DNA from: Streptomyces xylophagus
Lineage (GTDB): Bacteria > Actinomycetota > Actinomycetes > Streptomycetales > Streptomycetaceae
Length of the DNA stretch: 64,000 nucleotides
Assembly: GCF_000716435.1 (NCBI RefSeq)
Contig: NZ_JNWO01000015.1
Location: 62,001-126,000, forward strand
Direction: 5' to 3'
The position numbers and the translations under genes were made by a program. Below the pieces are notes generated by a model. That model searched no databases. It saw nothing but the letters and a program-made list of their open reading frames with translations, and was not told where the DNA came from. This document shows positions 1 to 8,796 of this stretch, piece after piece (positions within the stretch are counted from its first letter, which is position 1; every line of letters begins with the position of its first letter).

Positions 1-356
1 ATCCGGCCGGAACTCCACAGCCCCTTGATGATCGGGTTGATGTAGTCGTCGGCCTCGCGCAGCCAGTCGTCCTTGCTCCAGTTCTTCCAGGCGCCGTTCT
101 TCCACTTGTCGAGGTCGATCCCGTGCTCTTTGAGCTTGTCCTTGATGTCGTCCGGGATCTTGATCTTGCCGTCGCCCGTGTCGCTGCTGGTCGCGGACGC
201 GGTGGACCGGCCGTCCGCTTTGGTGTCTCCGGAACCGCAGGCGGTCGTGGTGAGCGCGAGCGCCGAGGCGAGGGCAACGGCGGCCAGCACGGGGGAGGTT
301 CCGCGACGCGCGCCCCTCCCACGACGGGCGGTGAAGGACGGCCGTATCGATCGCAT
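1..356 (-). CDS. Putative secreted lipoprotein, 3' part missing
   Basis: The reading frame begins at ATG 356 on the minus strand and runs off the left edge of the window, so only about the first 118 codons are present. The N-terminus has a basic stretch (MRSIRPSFTARRGRGARR), a hydrophobic segment rich in Ala/Leu/Val and a lipobox-like LTTTAC with Cys near residue 40, followed by a Ser/Thr/Gly-rich linker. The mature part is rich in Lys, Asp and Trp (for example KWKNGAWKNWSKDDW). This fits a membrane-anchored extracytoplasmic lipoprotein. I do not recognise the family and the fold cannot be judged from this fragment. It is divergent from the siderophore-type operon to its right. Confidence 0.7.
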   Translation of the reverse strand, partial: MRSIRPSFTARRGRGARRGTSPVLAAVALASALALTTTACGSGDTKADGRSTASATSSDTGDGKIKIPDDIKDKLKEHGIDLDKWKNGAWKNWSKDDWLREADDYINPIIKGLWSSGR

Positions 357-664
357 GGTCTTTGACTCCCCCTGGGTGAACGGATGGTGCGCCACGGCTG
401 TGATCTCAGCCGGAACTCATGGTGGGTTCACGCTGAACTCACGGCCTTCGGGAACGGCATCACACACTATGCGCTCGCTGTGGGGGTCTTCCCACGGAAC
501 GGCAACGGTTCCGTCACGGCAAGGATCTTGAAGCAACCCGTAACCCCGTAGGCGGTACGGGGGTTGGCAGCGACGGGGGCCTGCTGTCGATGCGCGGTCC
601 CCCGCGCCCGTGGCGACGCGAGACCTCAACTCGCCTTTGGACAGCGGGAGGGACGGGAGCGGCC
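357..664. other. Divergent intergenic region with two small inverted repeats
   Basis: This gap lies between the lipoprotein gene and the siderophore-type operon and must carry both promoters. Two inverted repeats are visible: GTTCA-cgc-TGAAC at 426-438 and CGGAAC-ggcaacg-GTTCCG at 495-513. They could be operators, but no regulator is known for them. I looked for an IdeR/DmdR iron box (TTAGGTTAGGCTCACCTAA) and did not find one. No small gene is convincing here. Confidence 0.4.
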
Positions 665-2269
665 GTGGCCGAGTCTGTGTACGGGGGATACGGGCCTGCT
701 GGGGGCGTGGCGGGCGGGCACGGCGGGGTGTCCACGACGGCGCGTGGAGCGCCGGAGGGGGTCTTGGGGCGTCAGTCGGCGCGCGGGGCGCACGAGGGGA
801 TCCTGCGGCGTCAGGCGGCGCGCGAGTCGGCGGCACGCACCTATGCGCGCGCCCTTCCCGTCGTGCCGGTGCGGGCGCGCGGCCTGACCATCGAGGGCGC
901 GGACGGCCGCCGTTACCTGGACTGCCTCTCGGGGGACGGCACTCTCGCCCTCGGGCACAACCACCCCGTGGTCCTGGAGGCGATCCGCGGCGTCCTCGAC
1001 TCGGGCGCCCCACTGCAGGCCCTCGACCTCGCCACTCCCGTCAAGGACGCCTTCGTCACCGAGTTGTTCCGTACGCTGCCGCCCGGACTCGCCGACCACG
1101 CGCGCGTGCGGTTCTGTGGCCCGGCCGGCACCGACGCGGTCGAGGCCGCGTTCGAGCTCGTCCGTGCCGCGACCGGGCGCACCGGAATCCTCGCCTTCAC
1201 CGGCGCCCACCACGGCATGGCCACCGGCGCACCCGAAGCGCCCGACGACGCCTCTGACGTCCGCGTCGGCCGCCTTCCCTCCCCGCAGGACTACCGCTGC
1301 CCGTTCGGCATCGGCAGCGCGTACGGCGCCGAACTCGCCGCCCGCTGGACCGAGTCCGTCCTCGACGACCCCGGGTCCGGTGTGCCGAGCCCCGCCGGAA
1401 TGATCGTCGAACCTGTCCAGGAAGAGGGCGGAGTGATCCCCGCACCCGACGAGTGGATGCGGCGCATCCGCCGGATCACCGCCGCCCGCTCCATCCCGCT
1501 GATCGCCGACGAGATCCAGACGGGCGTCGGCCGAACCGGCGCGTTCTGGGCGGTCGAGCACAGTGGGGTCACCCCCGACGTGATGATCCTCTCCAAGGCC
1601 ATCGGCGGCAGCCTGCCCCTGGCCGTCATCGTCCACCGCGACGACCTCGACCTCCGCCAACCCGGCGCCCACGCGGACGCGTTCCGCGGCAACCAGCTAG
1701 CCATGGCGGCCGGTACGGCGACCCTCGCGTACGTCCGCGAGAACGGGCTCGCCGGACGCGCGGGCGAACTCGGCGCACGGATGCTTGTCCAACTCCGGGG
1801 ACTGGCAGGCGAGTTCGCGTGTGTCGGTGACGTGCGGGGGCGGGGGTTGATGATCGGGGTCGAGTTCGTGGACAGGGATTCCGCAAGGGAGGCGGAAGGT
1901 GCCTTTGCCGGTGAGGGGACAGGCGGGGTTGCCCTTGAGGACGAGAGGGCGGCCGGGGGCGCCGGGGGCGGAAGGCCAGGGTCGGACACGGCCTCGCCGC
2001 AGCGGCTCGCGCACGGCCCCCGCCCCGCCGCCGGTTCCGCGCACGGCTCCCGTCCGGCCGCCGCTCCCGAACTCGCCGCCGCGGTCCAACAGGAGTGCCT
2101 GCGCCGCGGCCTCATCGTCGAACTCGGGGGCCGCAACGCAAGTGTCGTACGACTCCTCCCGCCTCTCACGATCACCGACGAGCAGGCGACGGCGGTACTC
2201 AACCGCCTGTCCGACGCGGTGGAGGCCGTGGCCCGGGGTCGGACCGACGGCGGACATCAACTCGGCTGA
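665..2269 (+). CDS. Class III PLP aminotransferase, diaminobutyrate--2-oxoglutarate type
   Basis: This is a fold-type I, class III aminotransferase, most like the L-2,4-diaminobutyrate transaminases found in siderophore clusters, which use glutamate and aspartate semialdehyde to make diaminobutyrate. Typical motifs are present: DEIQTGVGRTG around residues 285-295 and LSKAIGG with the predicted PLP-binding Lys at residue 311. GTG 665 is chosen because a purine-rich GGGAGGGACGGGAG precedes it; an upstream start at 590 is possible. Residues of about 403-467 are a Gly/Ala/Pro/Arg-rich insertion, including a tandem duplication, that interrupts the C-terminal domain. It heads a tight operon with the IucA/IucC synthetase and the GNAT gene. 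The substrate is inferred from this context. Confidence 0.85.
   Translation: MAESVYGGYGPAGGVAGGHGGVSTTARGAPEGVLGRQSARGAHEGILRRQAARESAARTYARALPVVPVRARGLTIEGADGRRYLDCLSGDGTLALGHNHPVVLEAIRGVLDSGAPLQALDLATPVKDAFVTELFRTLPPGLADHARVRFCGPAGTDAVEAAFELVRAATGRTGILAFTGAHHGMATGAPEAPDDASDVRVGRLPSPQDYRCPFGIGSAYGAELAARWTESVLDDPGSGVPSPAGMIVEPVQEEGGVIPAPDEWMRRIRRITAARSIPLIADEIQTGVGRTGAFWAVEHSGVTPDVMILSKAIGGSLPLAVIVHRDDLDLRQPGAHADAFRGNQLAMAAGTATLAYVRENGLAGRAGELGARMLVQLRGLAGEFACVGDVRGRGLMIGVEFVDRDSAREAEGAFAGEGTGGVALEDERAAGGAGGGRPGSDTASPQRLAHGPRPAAGSAHGSRPAAAPELAAAVQQECLRRGLIVELGGRNASVVRLLPPLTITDEQATAVLNRLSDAVEAVARGRTDGGHQLG
2011..2070 (+). repeat. Imperfect 30-bp tandem duplication inside the aminotransferase gene
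   Basis: Two adjacent 30-bp units (2011-2040 and 2041-2070) match at roughly three quarters of positions and encode the similar peptides AHGPRPAAGS and AHGSRPAAAP. They sit in the low-complexity insertion of the aminotransferase and preserve the frame. Confidence 0.75.
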
Positions 2270-2381
2270 CCCGTAACACCAGTTGCAAGGCATCCAAGCT
2301 CAACGCCCGCCAGAGCATGCGGAGTCGGCGCGGCACGACTCACGATTCCCACTCCGAACCACCCCCCCCCGAGGAACAGCC

Positions 2382-4508
2382 TTGAACCCCACGCCCACCC
2401 CTGACGGTCACTCCCACGAGCCGAGTCCTCGACACACGCAGATCCTGGCGGCGGCGTCGACCGAGTCCGTTCCCCGGCAGCAGCCCCGCAGCCCGGAAAC
2501 AGGGCAGCCGCGCGGCACAACCACCGACCTCCTGGAGCACCCGGACCCTCACATCGCCGCCCAGGCCGCAGCCGTCGAGAACCTCCTGCGCTGCTGGGTA
2601 CGCGAAACGAACCTCCCCGCTCCCGCCGACGGCACCCTCCGCATCCCCCTCCCGGCCAGCGGCACGGCCCTGCTCGCGCAGGTCCACTACTGGTCTCCGA
2701 CGGGCTGGCACCGTTTCGGCCCTCCCCGCCTCTCCGACGCTCCCCATGGCGCGCCACCGGCCGACGCGGTCACGGTCGCGGCGTTGCTCGCGAGGGAGAC
2801 GGTGGGGCGCGGTGGGGGGTCCGTACCGGGTGCGGATACGGCGACCGGAGTGGGCGCCGGAGTGGCAGCCGGGGCCGCAACTTCAGGCGCAACGGCACCC
2901 GAAACCGGAATGGCGGCCGAGATCCCATCGGCCCCGGAAACCTCAACGGCCCCGGAAACCTCAACGGCCCCGGAAACCCCAACAGCACCAGAAACCGTGA
3001 CCGACCTGGTGGCCCGTGTAGCCGACTCCCTCCGCCGTACCGTCACCTTCCTCACCGACCGCCGAGCGCACCCGGCCGACGGTCCCGATCTCTTCCTCTC
3101 CGCGGAACAGGCACTGCTCCTCGGACACCCGCTGCACCCGACCCCGAAGAGCCGCGAGGGCCTCTCCGAGGCCGAAGCCCGCCTGTACTCACCGGAGTTG
3201 CGCGGCTCCTTCCCTCTCCACTGGCTGGCTGTCGCCCCTTCCGTACTCGCCACCGACTCGGCATGGACCGAACGCGGCCGCCCGGTCCCCGCCGCCGACC
3301 TCACGGCCCGGCTCGCCGGAGCCGAACTGCCCCTGCCCGAGGGGCATTCCGCCCTTCCCCTGCACCCCTGGCAGTGGCGCGAGATCCAGCACCGCGCCGA
3401 CATCGCCGCCCTGCTCGCCGCCGGACTGATCCAGGACCTCGGCCCGCACGGCAGCCCATGGCAGCCCACCTCCTCCGTACGAACCGTCCACCGGTCAGGC
3501 GCCCCCGCCATGCTCAAGTTGTCCCTGGGCCTGCGCATCACCAACTCCCTTAGAGAGAACCTCCGTAAGGAACTCCATCGCGGCGTCGAGGTGCACCGCC
3601 TGCTGCGCAGCGGCCTGTTCAAGGAGTGGCAGGCCGCCCACCCGGGCTTCGACATCGTCCGCGACCCGGCGTGGCTGGCAGTTGACGCGCCGGGCGAGAG
3701 CAACGCCGCCCGTGTGCCCTTGGCCGGCATCGACGTGGTGATCCGGCACAACCCGTTCAGCGCGTCCGACGACGTGTCGTGCATCGCCGGGCTCGTCTCA
3801 CCACGGCCGTACGCCGGACGGAACGCCACCGGCGGCGGACCGGCGGCGACCTCGCACACCGGCCACTCCCCATCCGGCGTACCGCCGCTGCGGTCCCGTC
3901 TGGCCGAAGTCGTCACGGGCCTCGCCGGGCGGACCGGGCGGTCGCGCGGAGCGGTCGCCGCCGAGTGGTTCCTGCGCTACCTGGAGCAGGTCGTCCGTCC
4001 CGTGCTGTGGCTGGACAGTGAGGCGGGGATCGCCCTGGAGGCACACCAACAGAACACGCTGGTCTTGTTGGACACCGAAGGCTGGCCCTCCGGTGGCCGG
4101 TACCGCGACAACCAGGGCTACTACTTCCGCGCCTCCCGTCGCGCGGAACTCGACGCCCGACTGCCCGGCATCGGCGAACACAGCGACACCTTCGTCTCCG
4201 ACGAGGTCACCGACGAACGCTTCGCGTACTACCTCGCGATCAACAACGTGCTCGGTCTCATCGGAGCGTTCGGTTCGCAACGCCTCGCCGACGAGCGGCT
4301 GTTGCTCTCCGCCTTCCGCCGTTTCCTCCGCGACGTGGCCTCCGGCCCCGCCCGGCTGCGCACCTCCCTGCCGGCCCGCCTGCTCGACTCACCCGTCCTG
4401 CGCTGCAAGGCCAACCTGCTGACCCGGCTGCACGGCCTCGACGAACTCGTCGGCCCGGTCGACACCCAGTCCGTCTACGTCACCATCGCCAACCCCCTTC
4501 ATTCCTGA
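2382..4508 (+). CDS. IucA/IucC-family NRPS-independent siderophore synthetase
   Basis: An ATP-dependent amide/ester synthetase of the aerobactin IucA/IucC type, which condenses a carboxylic acid such as citrate with an amine or hydroxylamine. Family landmarks are GHPLHPTPKSREG near residues 247-259, LPLHPWQW, KLSLGLRITNSLREN, and the C-terminal EAHQQNTLV and YRDNQGYYF. The start is TTG 2382, because GAGGAA (2371-2376) precedes it at good spacing; another TTG at 2283 lacks such a site. Residues of about 150-205 hold a Pro/Ala/Glu/Thr-rich insertion with an 18-bp tandem repeat. The gene follows the aminotransferase by 112 bases and precedes the GNAT gene by 17. The product is unknown; S. coelicolor has, from memory, an uncharacterised equivalent at SCO5799-SCO5801. 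Confidence 0.9.
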   Translation: MNPTPTPDGHSHEPSPRHTQILAAASTESVPRQQPRSPETGQPRGTTTDLLEHPDPHIAAQAAAVENLLRCWVRETNLPAPADGTLRIPLPASGTALLAQVHYWSPTGWHRFGPPRLSDAPHGAPPADAVTVAALLARETVGRGGGSVPGADTATGVGAGVAAGAATSGATAPETGMAAEIPSAPETSTAPETSTAPETPTAPETVTDLVARVADSLRRTVTFLTDRRAHPADGPDLFLSAEQALLLGHPLHPTPKSREGLSEAEARLYSPELRGSFPLHWLAVAPSVLATDSAWTERGRPVPAADLTARLAGAELPLPEGHSALPLHPWQWREIQHRADIAALLAAGLIQDLGPHGSPWQPTSSVRTVHRSGAPAMLKLSLGLRITNSLRENLRKELHRGVEVHRLLRSGLFKEWQAAHPGFDIVRDPAWLAVDAPGESNAARVPLAGIDVVIRHNPFSASDDVSCIAGLVSPRPYAGRNATGGGPAATSHTGHSPSGVPPLRSRLAEVVTGLAGRTGRSRGAVAAEWFLRYLEQVVRPVLWLDSEAGIALEAHQQNTLVLLDTEGWPSGGRYRDNQGYYFRASRRAELDARLPGIGEHSDTFVSDEVTDERFAYYLAINNVLGLIGAFGSQRLADERLLLSAFRRFLRDVASGPARLRTSLPARLLDSPVLRCKANLLTRLHGLDELVGPVDTQSVYVTIANPLHS
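2930..2983 (+). repeat. 18-bp tandem repeat, three units, inside the synthetase gene
   Basis: Three consecutive copies of ggccccggaaacctcaac lie at 2930-2947, 2948-2965 and 2966-2983; the third has one substitution. A degenerate fourth copy follows at 2984-3001. They encode repeated APETST hexapeptides in a linker, and the unit length keeps the frame open. Confidence 0.95.
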
Positions 4509-4525
4509 CCGTCAGGAGCGTCACC

Positions 4526-5287
4526 GTGCCTCTCACCAGTGCGAGTGCAGGTCACAGTCCAGGTACGGACAGCGAGGACACCCTCGTCCTTCGTCTGCCC
4601 GAGGAGTTCATCGCGCTCTGCGCCGAGGCGGACGCAGCCGACGCTGCCGTAGCCGACGAAGTGGCCCATCAGGCGGACCACGAGGCGGACCACGAGACAC
4701 GCATCCCGGCCGGCGACGATCTCCTCGACCGTGTCGCCGACTGGGGGCCGATCCGCACCCCCGCAGGCGCCTTCCACCTCGTCCCCGTCCGGTTCGAGCG
4801 CGACCTCCCGCTGATCAACCGCTGGATGAACGACCCCGTAGTCGCGGAGTTCTGGGAACTGGCCGGTCCGCAGACGCTGACCGAGGACCACCTGCGCGCC
4901 CAACTCGCCGGTGACGGCCGCAGCGTTCCCTGTCTCGGCGTGCTGGACGGCACCCCGATGAGCTACTGGGAGATCTACCGGGCGGACCTCGACCCGCTGG
5001 CCCGTCACTACCCCGCCCGACCGCACGACACCGGCATCCACCTGCTCATCGGTAACGTCGCCGACCGGGGACGAGGGCTGGGCAGCACCCTCCTCCGGGC
5101 CGTCGCCGACCTCGTACTCGAGAAGCGCTCCGCCTGCGCTCGCGTCGTCGCGGAACCCGACCTTCGCAACACCCCCTCCGTAGCCGCCTTCCTGAGCGCC
5201 GGTTTCCGGTTCTCCGCCGAGGTCGACCTGCCCGCCAAGCGGGCCGCGCTCATGGTCCGCGACCGTTCGCAGCGCGATGTGCGGTAG
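4526..5287 (+). CDS. GNAT-family acyltransferase of the siderophore operon (IucB/MbtK-like)
   Basis: A GCN5-related acyltransferase, likely transferring an acyl group from CoA to an amine or hydroxylamine building block. The sequence has the RWMNDPVVAEFW motif typical of the siderophore lysine N-acyltransferase branch (residues about 98-109), a Y-P-A-R-P-H-D-T-G-I-H stretch, and the acetyl-CoA loop RGRGLGSTLL. GTG 4526 has AGGAG about ten bases upstream. It is the third gene of the operon, 17 bases after the synthetase. The first 60 residues are an acidic, His-containing extension with a short duplication (ADHEADHE). No hydroxylase or decarboxylase gene follows, so the chemical role is uncertain. 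Confidence 0.85.
   Translation: MPLTSASAGHSPGTDSEDTLVLRLPEEFIALCAEADAADAAVADEVAHQADHEADHETRIPAGDDLLDRVADWGPIRTPAGAFHLVPVRFERDLPLINRWMNDPVVAEFWELAGPQTLTEDHLRAQLAGDGRSVPCLGVLDGTPMSYWEIYRADLDPLARHYPARPHDTGIHLLIGNVADRGRGLGSTLLRAVADLVLEKRSACARVVAEPDLRNTPSVAAFLSAGFRFSAEVDLPAKRAALMVRDRSQRDVR
4671..4694 (+). repeat. 12-bp perfect tandem duplication in the GNAT gene
   Basis: The unit aggcggaccacg occurs at 4671-4682 and again directly at 4683-4694, encoding the ADHEADHE peptide in the N-terminal extension. Confidence 0.95.
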
Positions 5288-5469
5288 CGCCACGTGGCAG
5301 CGCCGTCACATTTGGTGCACCGGTCGGACTTATCCGGTCCCGCCCGGACCGACTCGATCACCAGCCGAACCCAAATCGCCCCTGTCCGAAAGTCCACCGG
5401 TCTTGATCCAACCCCTTCCCTCGCCTTGATCGCCCGGTTGTCAGTCCCGCCCCGTAGGGTGGTCGGGCT

Positions 5470-7458
5470 ATGACGAAGCCCTCACTCCCCGAACTCCTGC
5501 ATGCTGCCGTCACTGCCGTCGGCGGTTCGGAGCGCCCCGGCCAGGTGACCATGGCCGAAGCCGTCGCGGAGGCGATCGACGACGGTTCCCATCTGCTGGT
5601 CCAGGCCGGCACCGGCACCGGAAAGTCGCTCGGCTACCTCGTGCCCGCGCTCGCGCACGGAGAGCGGGTCGTCGTCGCGACCGCCACGCTCGCCCTCCAG
5701 CGCCAGCTGGCGGAGCGGGATCTGCCGCGCACGGTCGACGCACTGCATCCCCTGCTGCGCCGCCGCCCCCAGTTCGCGATGCTCAAGGGCAGGTCGAACT
5801 ACCTGTGCCTGCACCGACTCCACGAGGGCATGCCGCAGGACGAGGAGGAGGGCCTCTTCGACCAGTTCGAGGCGGCGGCGCCCACCAGCAAGCTGGGCCA
5901 GGACCTGCTGCGGCTGCGCGACTGGACGGAGGAGACCGAGACCGGCGACCGCGACGACCTCACGCCCGGAGTCTCCGACCGCGCCTGGGCACAGGTCTCG
6001 GTGTCCTCCCGTGAGTGCCTGGGCGCCCAGAAGTGCGCCTACGGAGCGGAGTGTTTCGCCGAGGCGGCCCGCGAGCGCGCCAAGCTCGCCGAGGTCGTCG
6101 TCACCAACCACGCGCTGCTCGCGATCGACGCCATCGAGGGCGCCCCCGTCCTCCCGCCGCACGAGGTGCTGATCGTCGACGAGGCCCATGAACTGGTCTC
6201 ACGGGTCACCGGAGTTGCCACCGGCGAGCTCACCCCGGGCCAGGTCAACCGCGCGGTGCGCCGTGCCGCGAAGCTGGTGAACGAGAAGGCCGCCGACCAG
6301 CTCCAGACCGCAGCCGAGGGCTTCGAACGGCTGATGGAACTCGCTCTGCCGGGCCGCCTGGAGGAGATCCCGGAGGACCTCGGTTACGCCCTCATGGCGC
6401 TGCGCGACGCCTGCCGTACGGTGATCTCCGCGATCGGCGCCACCCGCGACAAGTCCGTGCAGGACGAGGACGCGGTCCGCAAGCAGGCGCTGGCCTCCGT
6501 GGAGGCCGTGCACGACGTGTCGGAGCGCATCACCAACGGCTCCGAGTGGGACGTCGTCTGGTACGAACGCCACGACCGCTTCGGTGCCTCCCTGCGCGTC
6601 GCCCCCATGTCCGTGTCGGGCCTGCTGAGGGAGAAGCTCTTCGCGGACCGCTCGGTGACCCTGACCTCCGCGACGCTGAAGCTCGGCGGCGACTTCAACG
6701 GCGTAGGAGCATCCCTCGGCCTCGCCCCCGAGGGCACGGCGGGCGACGACCTGCCGCAGTGGAAGGGCGTCGATGTCGGCTCGCCCTTCGACTACCCGAA
6801 GCAGGGCATCCTGTACGTCGCCAAGCATCTCTCGCGCCCCGCGCGGGACGGCGATCGTGCCGACATGCTGGACGAGTTGACCGAGTTGATCCAGGCGGCG
6901 GGCGGTCGCACTCTGGGCCTCTTCTCCTCGATGCGGGGTGCCCAACTCGCCGCCGAGGAACTGCGTTCCCGCATCCCCGAGTACCCGATCCTGCTCCAGG
7001 GCGAGGAGACGCTCGGCGAGCTGATCAAGAACTTCGCGGGCGACCCGAAGACCTGCCTCTTCGGCACGCTGTCGCTCTGGCAGGGCGTCGATGTGCCCGG
7101 GCCCAGCTGCCAGTTGGTCGTCATGGACAAGATCCCGTTCCCGCGTCCGGACGACCCGCTGATGAGCGCCCGCCAGAAGGCGGTCGAGGACGCCGGGGGC
7201 AACGGCTTCATGGCGGTGGCCGCCACCCACGCGGCACTTCTCATGGCCCAGGGCGCCGGCCGTCTCGTGCGGGCATCGGGGGACCGGGGTGTCGTCGCCG
7301 TACTGGACCAGCGCCTCGCCACCGCCCGCTACGGCAGCTATCTCAAGGCGTCACTGCCCGACTTCTGGTACACCACGGACCGCAACCAGGTCCGGAGGTC
7401 GCTGTCCGCGATCGACGCGAAGGCGAAGCAGGAGGAAGCCGAAGCCGAATCGGAGTGA
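5470..7458 (+). CDS. dinG: DinG/XPD-like iron-sulfur ATP-dependent DNA helicase
   Basis: A superfamily 2 helicase of the DinG/XPD group, which unwinds DNA 5' to 3' and acts on damage or R-loop structures. Visible motifs are Walker A AGTGTGKS (residues about 46-53), motif II VDEAHE (about 236-241), SATLKLGG, and the C-terminal WQGVDVPGPSC and QGAGRLVR motifs. Cysteines that can ligate a 4Fe-4S cluster are present in YLCLHRL, ECLGAQKCAYGAEC. The 662-residue length is normal for actinobacterial members. It is convergent with lexA; no SOS box was seen in the 181-base upstream gap, so damage control of this gene is not supported here. Confidence 0.9.
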   Translation: MTKPSLPELLHAAVTAVGGSERPGQVTMAEAVAEAIDDGSHLLVQAGTGTGKSLGYLVPALAHGERVVVATATLALQRQLAERDLPRTVDALHPLLRRRPQFAMLKGRSNYLCLHRLHEGMPQDEEEGLFDQFEAAAPTSKLGQDLLRLRDWTEETETGDRDDLTPGVSDRAWAQVSVSSRECLGAQKCAYGAECFAEAARERAKLAEVVVTNHALLAIDAIEGAPVLPPHEVLIVDEAHELVSRVTGVATGELTPGQVNRAVRRAAKLVNEKAADQLQTAAEGFERLMELALPGRLEEIPEDLGYALMALRDACRTVISAIGATRDKSVQDEDAVRKQALASVEAVHDVSERITNGSEWDVVWYERHDRFGASLRVAPMSVSGLLREKLFADRSVTLTSATLKLGGDFNGVGASLGLAPEGTAGDDLPQWKGVDVGSPFDYPKQGILYVAKHLSRPARDGDRADMLDELTELIQAAGGRTLGLFSSMRGAQLAAEELRSRIPEYPILLQGEETLGELIKNFAGDPKTCLFGTLSLWQGVDVPGPSCQLVVMDKIPFPRPDDPLMSARQKAVEDAGGNGFMAVAATHAALLMAQGAGRLVRASGDRGVVAVLDQRLATARYGSYLKASLPDFWYTTDRNQVRRSLSAIDAKAKQEEAEAESE

Positions 7459-7466
7459 GCGGGGGC

Positions 7467-7494
7467 GGGTCGGTCCGGAGCGTCGGGCCGACCC
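7467..7494. terminator. Terminator hairpin between dinG and lexA
   Basis: An inverted repeat GGGTCGGTCC (7467-7476) and GGGCCGACCC (7485-7494) with an 8-base loop and one G-T wobble lies just after the helicase stop codon, between convergent genes. The remaining gap to 7638 is GC-rich with further self-complementary stretches. Confidence 0.7.
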
Positions 7495-7638
7495 CGTATC
7501 GACGACCGGCCGCACACCGGGGCCGCCCGGGCAACCGGTCCTCACCGGGGCCCGGACAGCACAGGACCCCGGAACCGGCGCAGGGGTCCCGGGGTCCGGT
7601 CAGGGGGCGGGGCCGAAGGGACCCGCCCGCCGCAGCCG

Positions 7639-8418
7639 TCACACGCGCCGCAGCACTGCCACCACCTTGCCGAGGATCGTCGCGTCGTCGCCCGGGATCG
7701 GCTCGTACGCCGAGTTGTGCGGGAGGAGCCAGACGTGGCCGTCCTCGCGCTTGAAGCGCTTGACGGTGGCCTCGCCCTCCAGCATGGCGGCCACGATGTC
7801 GCCGTTCTCGGCGACCGGCTGGCGGCGCACGGTGACCCAGTCGCCGTCACAGATCGCGGCCTCGATCATCGAGTCACCGACGACCTTGAGGACGAACAGC
7901 TCACCGTCACCGACCAGTTGGCGGGGGAGGGGGAAGACGTCCTCGACCGACTCCTCGGCGAGGATCGGGCCACCGGCGGCGATACGGCCCACCAGCGGGA
8001 CGTACGACGCGGCCGGCTTGCCCGCGGTGTCCGTGGGCTGCGCCGACGAGGACTGGTCGGAGCCGCGGACCTCGTACGCGCGCGGGCGGTGCGGGTCGCG
8101 GCGCAGGAAGCCCTTGCGCTCCAGTGCCATCAGCTGGTGTGCGACCGAGGACGTGCTGGACAGGCCGACGGCCTGGCCGATCTCGCGCATCGACGGCGGG
8201 TAGCCCCGTCGCTGCACCGAGTCCCTGATGACCTCGATCACCCGGCGCTGCCGATCCGTGAGCCCCGAGCTGTCCGCCCGGATGCCGGGAGGTCGGCCTG
8301 GGAGGGAACGCTTGTGTCCCTCGGGATTCGCGGCTTCGTTCATTGCATGCACCGGCTCGAGTCGGCCCTGGGAGCGATCCTGGGCAGTGATGGTGGCACT
8401 GTCTGCGGTGGTGGTCAC
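7639..8418 (-). CDS. lexA: LexA SOS repressor
   Basis: The transcriptional repressor of the SOS response, inactivated by RecA-stimulated self-cleavage. The winged-helix N-terminal domain is visible around residues 53-117 ([18 protein letters not shown]), followed by the peptidase domain. The cleavage bond is Ala148-Gly149 (RIAAGG), the catalytic Ser is in VGDSM (183) and the general-base Lys in EATVKRF (220). The start is GTG 8418, preceded on its strand by GAGAGGGG; this gives 259 residues, as in other Streptomyces. An SOS box upstream at 8478-8493 implies autorepression. It is divergent from nrdR. Confidence 0.95.
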   Translation of the reverse strand: MTTTADSATITAQDRSQGRLEPVHAMNEAANPEGHKRSLPGRPPGIRADSSGLTDRQRRVIEVIRDSVQRRGYPPSMREIGQAVGLSSTSSVAHQLMALERKGFLRRDPHRPRAYEVRGSDQSSSAQPTDTAGKPAASYVPLVGRIAAGGPILAEESVEDVFPLPRQLVGDGELFVLKVVGDSMIEAAICDGDWVTVRRQPVAENGDIVAAMLEGEATVKRFKREDGHVWLLPHNSAYEPIPGDDATILGKVVAVLRRV

Positions 8419-8477
8419 GTCGGCCCCTCTCGATGGTCTCCCTGCTGGACAACGGTAGTTGCTTTCGAAAGGTTGCG

Positions 8478-8493
8478 CCAAACACACGTTCGA
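8478..8493 (-). promoter_or_regulatory. LexA (SOS) box
   Basis: On the minus strand the sequence reads TCGAAC-GTGT-GTTTGG, close to the actinobacterial SOS consensus TCGAAC-N4-GTTCGA (two mismatches in the right arm). It is 60 bases upstream of the lexA start, the expected place for autoregulation. Confidence 0.85.
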
Positions 8494-8796
8494 GTGAAAA
8501 ATCGCGGATAGCCCGCCGCGATCATGTGCCTGGGTGTATGGCTGACGCTTCACCTGGTGGACGAAGAGCCCATCGCTGCCCTCTTCGCCGCCCGGATGGT
8601 GACCTTGTAGGTTGTCGCCTCAGTCTGCCACCCGGTGTCCCGGCAGGCGGGGGCCGGTCCCGTTCTGTGCGGGAGCCCCACGCCTCCTCCGTGCCGCGCT
8701 CACGGTATCTCCGTAAGTGCCCTGGCGGTACGGCTGTGCGCCCGCGTGTTCGGGGTGACGGTATGGCCGTATGGCACATGCCAATACGGGTGCGAC

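Noticed and set aside
357..664. Iron box for the siderophore operon
   Set aside because: No 19-mer with reasonable similarity to the consensus was found on either strand.
2758..3001. Short repeat array in the synthetase gene as a possible CRISPR-like element
   Set aside because: Units are directly adjacent without spacers and encode an in-frame peptide repeat, so it is a coding tandem repeat.
5288..5469. SOS box upstream of the dinG-like gene
   Set aside because: No GAAC-N4-GTTC-like element is present.
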